Shown here piece after piece: positions 6,447-7,507 of a DNA stretch of 7,507 nucleotides. A program made the position numbers and the translations under genes. Position 1 is the first letter of the stretch; each line of letters begins with the position of its first letter. The notes under the pieces are model-generated. The model did no database searches, was not told where the DNA came from, and was given only the letters and a program-made list of their open reading frames with translations. Source of the stretch: Pseudohongiella sp. (GTDB lineage: Bacteria > Pseudomonadota > Gammaproteobacteria > Pseudomonadales > Pseudohongiellaceae); assembly GCA_030652635.1 (NCBI GenBank), contig JAUSPW010000265.1, forward strand, positions 1-7,507, written 5' to 3'.

Positions 6447-7217
6447 TCAGAATCGCAACAACACGGTCGCGGCAAATTCAGAGTCGGTCTTTTTGCGCGT
6501 CAAGGGCACCTCAGTCTGGTGTTTCAGTTTGATTGCAAACTTCATGGACAAATTTTCCATGATGTCAGATTCAACAGCCGTTTCAGAGCGGGCAATACTG
6601 GTCTCTTCACCCGCATCAACGCTCAGCGCCTGTATGAAACGCGCATTTTCAGATAATTGCCACTGATAATCGGTCGACAGTCGCAATATTGCTTCGCTGA
6701 ACGAATCTCCCGCCGGGCCTGACTCTTTTGAATTACGTACCCCGGCACCCGCCGTATAACGCAGGGTCATATTCTCGGAATCTCGCAGCAACTCCTGACC
6801 ATAACTCACAGAAAAATCCGTCTGGCTGTCATAACCACTAAACCGATCATCGTCGTGTGCAACACGCGAGACCACAAAATTGTCTGGATCAAAGTTATAG
6901 GTGGCGCTGCCAATGCTGTAAAGGCGCTGGGCTGCCAGCACATCCTGTTTGGAGGATCGGAATCCATCAACAGAAAACAGATATCCCCATTGTTCGCGCG
7001 CTGCGTCGAACTGGCCTTTAAGGCGAATATTCTCGTCTTCAGTATTTCCTGCCGTAATCACAGCGCCCAATTCAAGCTGTGTTTGCAGATCCCAGTTCTG
7101 TGCCATCGCAGACGTTGCTGACAACATCAGTAAAGTACTCAGTGTCGCAACCAGAGTGCGTCGTGCGATTAAATGGTTTGCGAACATACTTTCTGGTTTA
7201 TTTTGGGGTGATAACAT
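6447..7217 (-). CDS. DUF481 (YdiY-type) outer-membrane beta-barrel protein
   Basis: The 256-residue product has a basic N-region (IARR, 17-20), a hydrophobic core (about 21-35) and a signal-peptidase I site AMA-QN after residue 39. The mature part has the DUF481 opening LELGAVITAGNTED (49-62), alternating beta-strand patterns with many aromatic and charged residues, and ends in LRF, the terminal Phe typical of barrel proteins inserted by the BAM machinery. Family members are sometimes called salt-induced outer-membrane proteins; their function is poorly known. The start at 7217 rests on an AGGAGG ribosome binding site (7223-7228) 5 bp upstream. It gives ten extra residues before the more usual-looking MFANHLIARR at residue 11, which remains an alternative. 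It precedes the hydroxylase operon on the same strand, separated by 72 bp. Confidence 0.88.
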   Translation of the reverse strand: MLSPQNKPESMFANHLIARRTLVATLSTLLMLSATSAMAQNWDLQTQLELGAVITAGNTEDENIRLKGQFDAAREQWGYLFSVDGFRSSKQDVLAAQRLYSIGSATYNFDPDNFVVSRVAHDDDRFSGYDSQTDFSVSYGQELLRDSENMTLRYTAGAGVRNSKESGPAGDSFSEAILRLSTDYQWQLSENARFIQALSVDAGEETSIARSETAVESDIMENLSMKFAIKLKHQTEVPLTRKKTDSEFAATVLLRF

Positions 7218-7222
7218 CGTGG

Positions 7223-7228
7223 CCTCCT
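7223..7228 (-). promoter_or_regulatory. Strong ribosome binding site of the DUF481 gene
   Basis: A perfect AGGAGG on the minus strand ends 5 nt before the ATG at 7217 and decides this start over the internal Met11. It is the best Shine-Dalgarno match in the window and suggests high translation, as expected for an outer-membrane protein. Confidence 0.75.
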
Positions 7229-7269
7229 CTTTGGTTATGACCGAATTCTGAGCATTTCAAACCTTAAAG

Positions 7270-7279
7270 TCCAGCCTGA
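7270..7279. promoter_or_regulatory. Half-site TCCAGCCTGA in the DUF481 leader
   Basis: This 10-mer is identical to positions 2645-2654, the left arm of the inverted repeat before marR plus two flanking bases. It lies 53 bp upstream of the DUF481 start, in the 144-bp divergent gap (7218-7361). A matching inverted arm is not found at the 8-bp spacing. It may be a single operator half-site or chance; no clear promoter for the DUF481 gene was recognised around it. Confidence 0.3.
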
Positions 7280-7321
7280 CCAAGGATGCCTGCCAAGGTA
7301 TTTTTTACAGCAAGTACTGGT

Positions 7322-7327
7322 TACAAT
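7322..7327 (+). promoter_or_regulatory. Possible -10 element for the phosphatase gene
   Basis: TACAAT is a 5-of-6 match to the sigma-70 -10 hexamer and would start transcription near 7334, about 28 nt before the ATG at 7362. The region 16-18 bp upstream is T-rich (around 7299-7306) but holds no good TTGACA match, so this is a weak prediction. Confidence 0.3.
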
Positions 7328-7361
7328 GGGTTTCACCACATTGACAGAAACGACAAATATT

Positions 7362-7507
7362 ATGAAAACCTTGATACTGCTCAGGCATGCCAAATCGAGC
7401 TGGAACGATCAAGCTCAACGCGACATAGACAGGCCATTAAACGAGCGCGGCCGCGACGACGCTCCCATGATGGCAGACCGCCTCGCCGCCCGCGGAACAT
7501 GCCCTCA
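7362..7507 (+). CDS. Histidine-phosphatase superfamily protein (SixA-like), 5' part only
   Basis: The first 48 codons are visible before the window ends. They begin MKTLILLRHAKSSW and continue through RDIDRPLNERGRDDAP to MMADRLAARG. LLRHAKSSW (6-14) is the RHG-type motif carrying the catalytic His9 that becomes phosphorylated, and RPLNERGRDDA (24-34) is the conserved follow-on block of the RHAKSSW-type phosphatases often annotated as SixA. SixA itself removes phosphate from histidine in phosphotransfer proteins; for this subgroup the substrate is uncertain. No strong Shine-Dalgarno precedes the ATG; the upstream bases are A-rich. It diverges from the DUF481 gene. The family call is strong despite the truncation because the key motif is N-terminal. 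Confidence 0.88.
   Translation, partial: MKTLILLRHAKSSWNDQAQRDIDRPLNERGRDDAPMMADRLAARGTCP

Overview
The window looks like chromosomal DNA of a proteobacterium, most likely a gammaproteobacterium. The main support is the tsaE/nnr pair, a housekeeping arrangement common in that class, plus a DUF481 outer-membrane protein and a SixA-like phosphatase. No mobile element, CRISPR array, tRNA or rRNA was seen. Species cannot be named from the sequence. Nearly everything lies on the minus strand, so genes are described below from right to left, in the direction of transcription.

Right end (6447-7507): a partial histidine-phosphatase gene starts on the plus strand at 7362 and runs off the window. Divergent from it, on the minus strand, is a DUF481/YdiY-type outer-membrane protein gene (6447-7217) with a signal peptide and a very strong ribosome binding site.

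Centre (2702-6374): a compact three-gene operon encodes a molybdenum hydroxylase of the xanthine dehydrogenase/CO dehydrogenase family. The order is FAD subunit, then the [2Fe-2S] subunit, then the molybdopterin subunit. Consecutive genes overlap by four bases (ATGA, then GTGA), which suggests translational coupling and equal subunit supply. Electrons would pass from substrate at Mo-MPT through two Fe-S clusters to FAD. The substrate is unknown: the large subunit has the family scaffold but lacks the Glu expected after GGGFGGK in true xanthine dehydrogenases.

Left end (57-2588): a MarR-family regulator gene, the bifunctional NAD(P)HX repair gene nnr, and tsaE (tRNA t6A synthesis) follow on the same strand, with a 7-bp gap and then a 4-bp overlap. 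They look like one operon in which a transcription factor leads two housekeeping genes.

Regulation: the 113-bp gap between the hydroxylase operon and marR holds a consensus TTGACA -35, a weak -10 placed 17 bp away, and a perfect inverted repeat (CAGCCTGA-N8-TCAGGCTG) that brackets the -10. The same 8-mer recurs once in the leader of the hydroxylase operon and once in the leader of the DUF481 gene. The working inference is that the MarR protein represses itself (and with it nnr-tsaE) and may control the hydroxylase operon. The 8-mer also occurs twice inside nnr, so this link is tentative. I saw no clearly new kind of system; the most interesting points are this candidate regulon and the unassigned hydroxylase.
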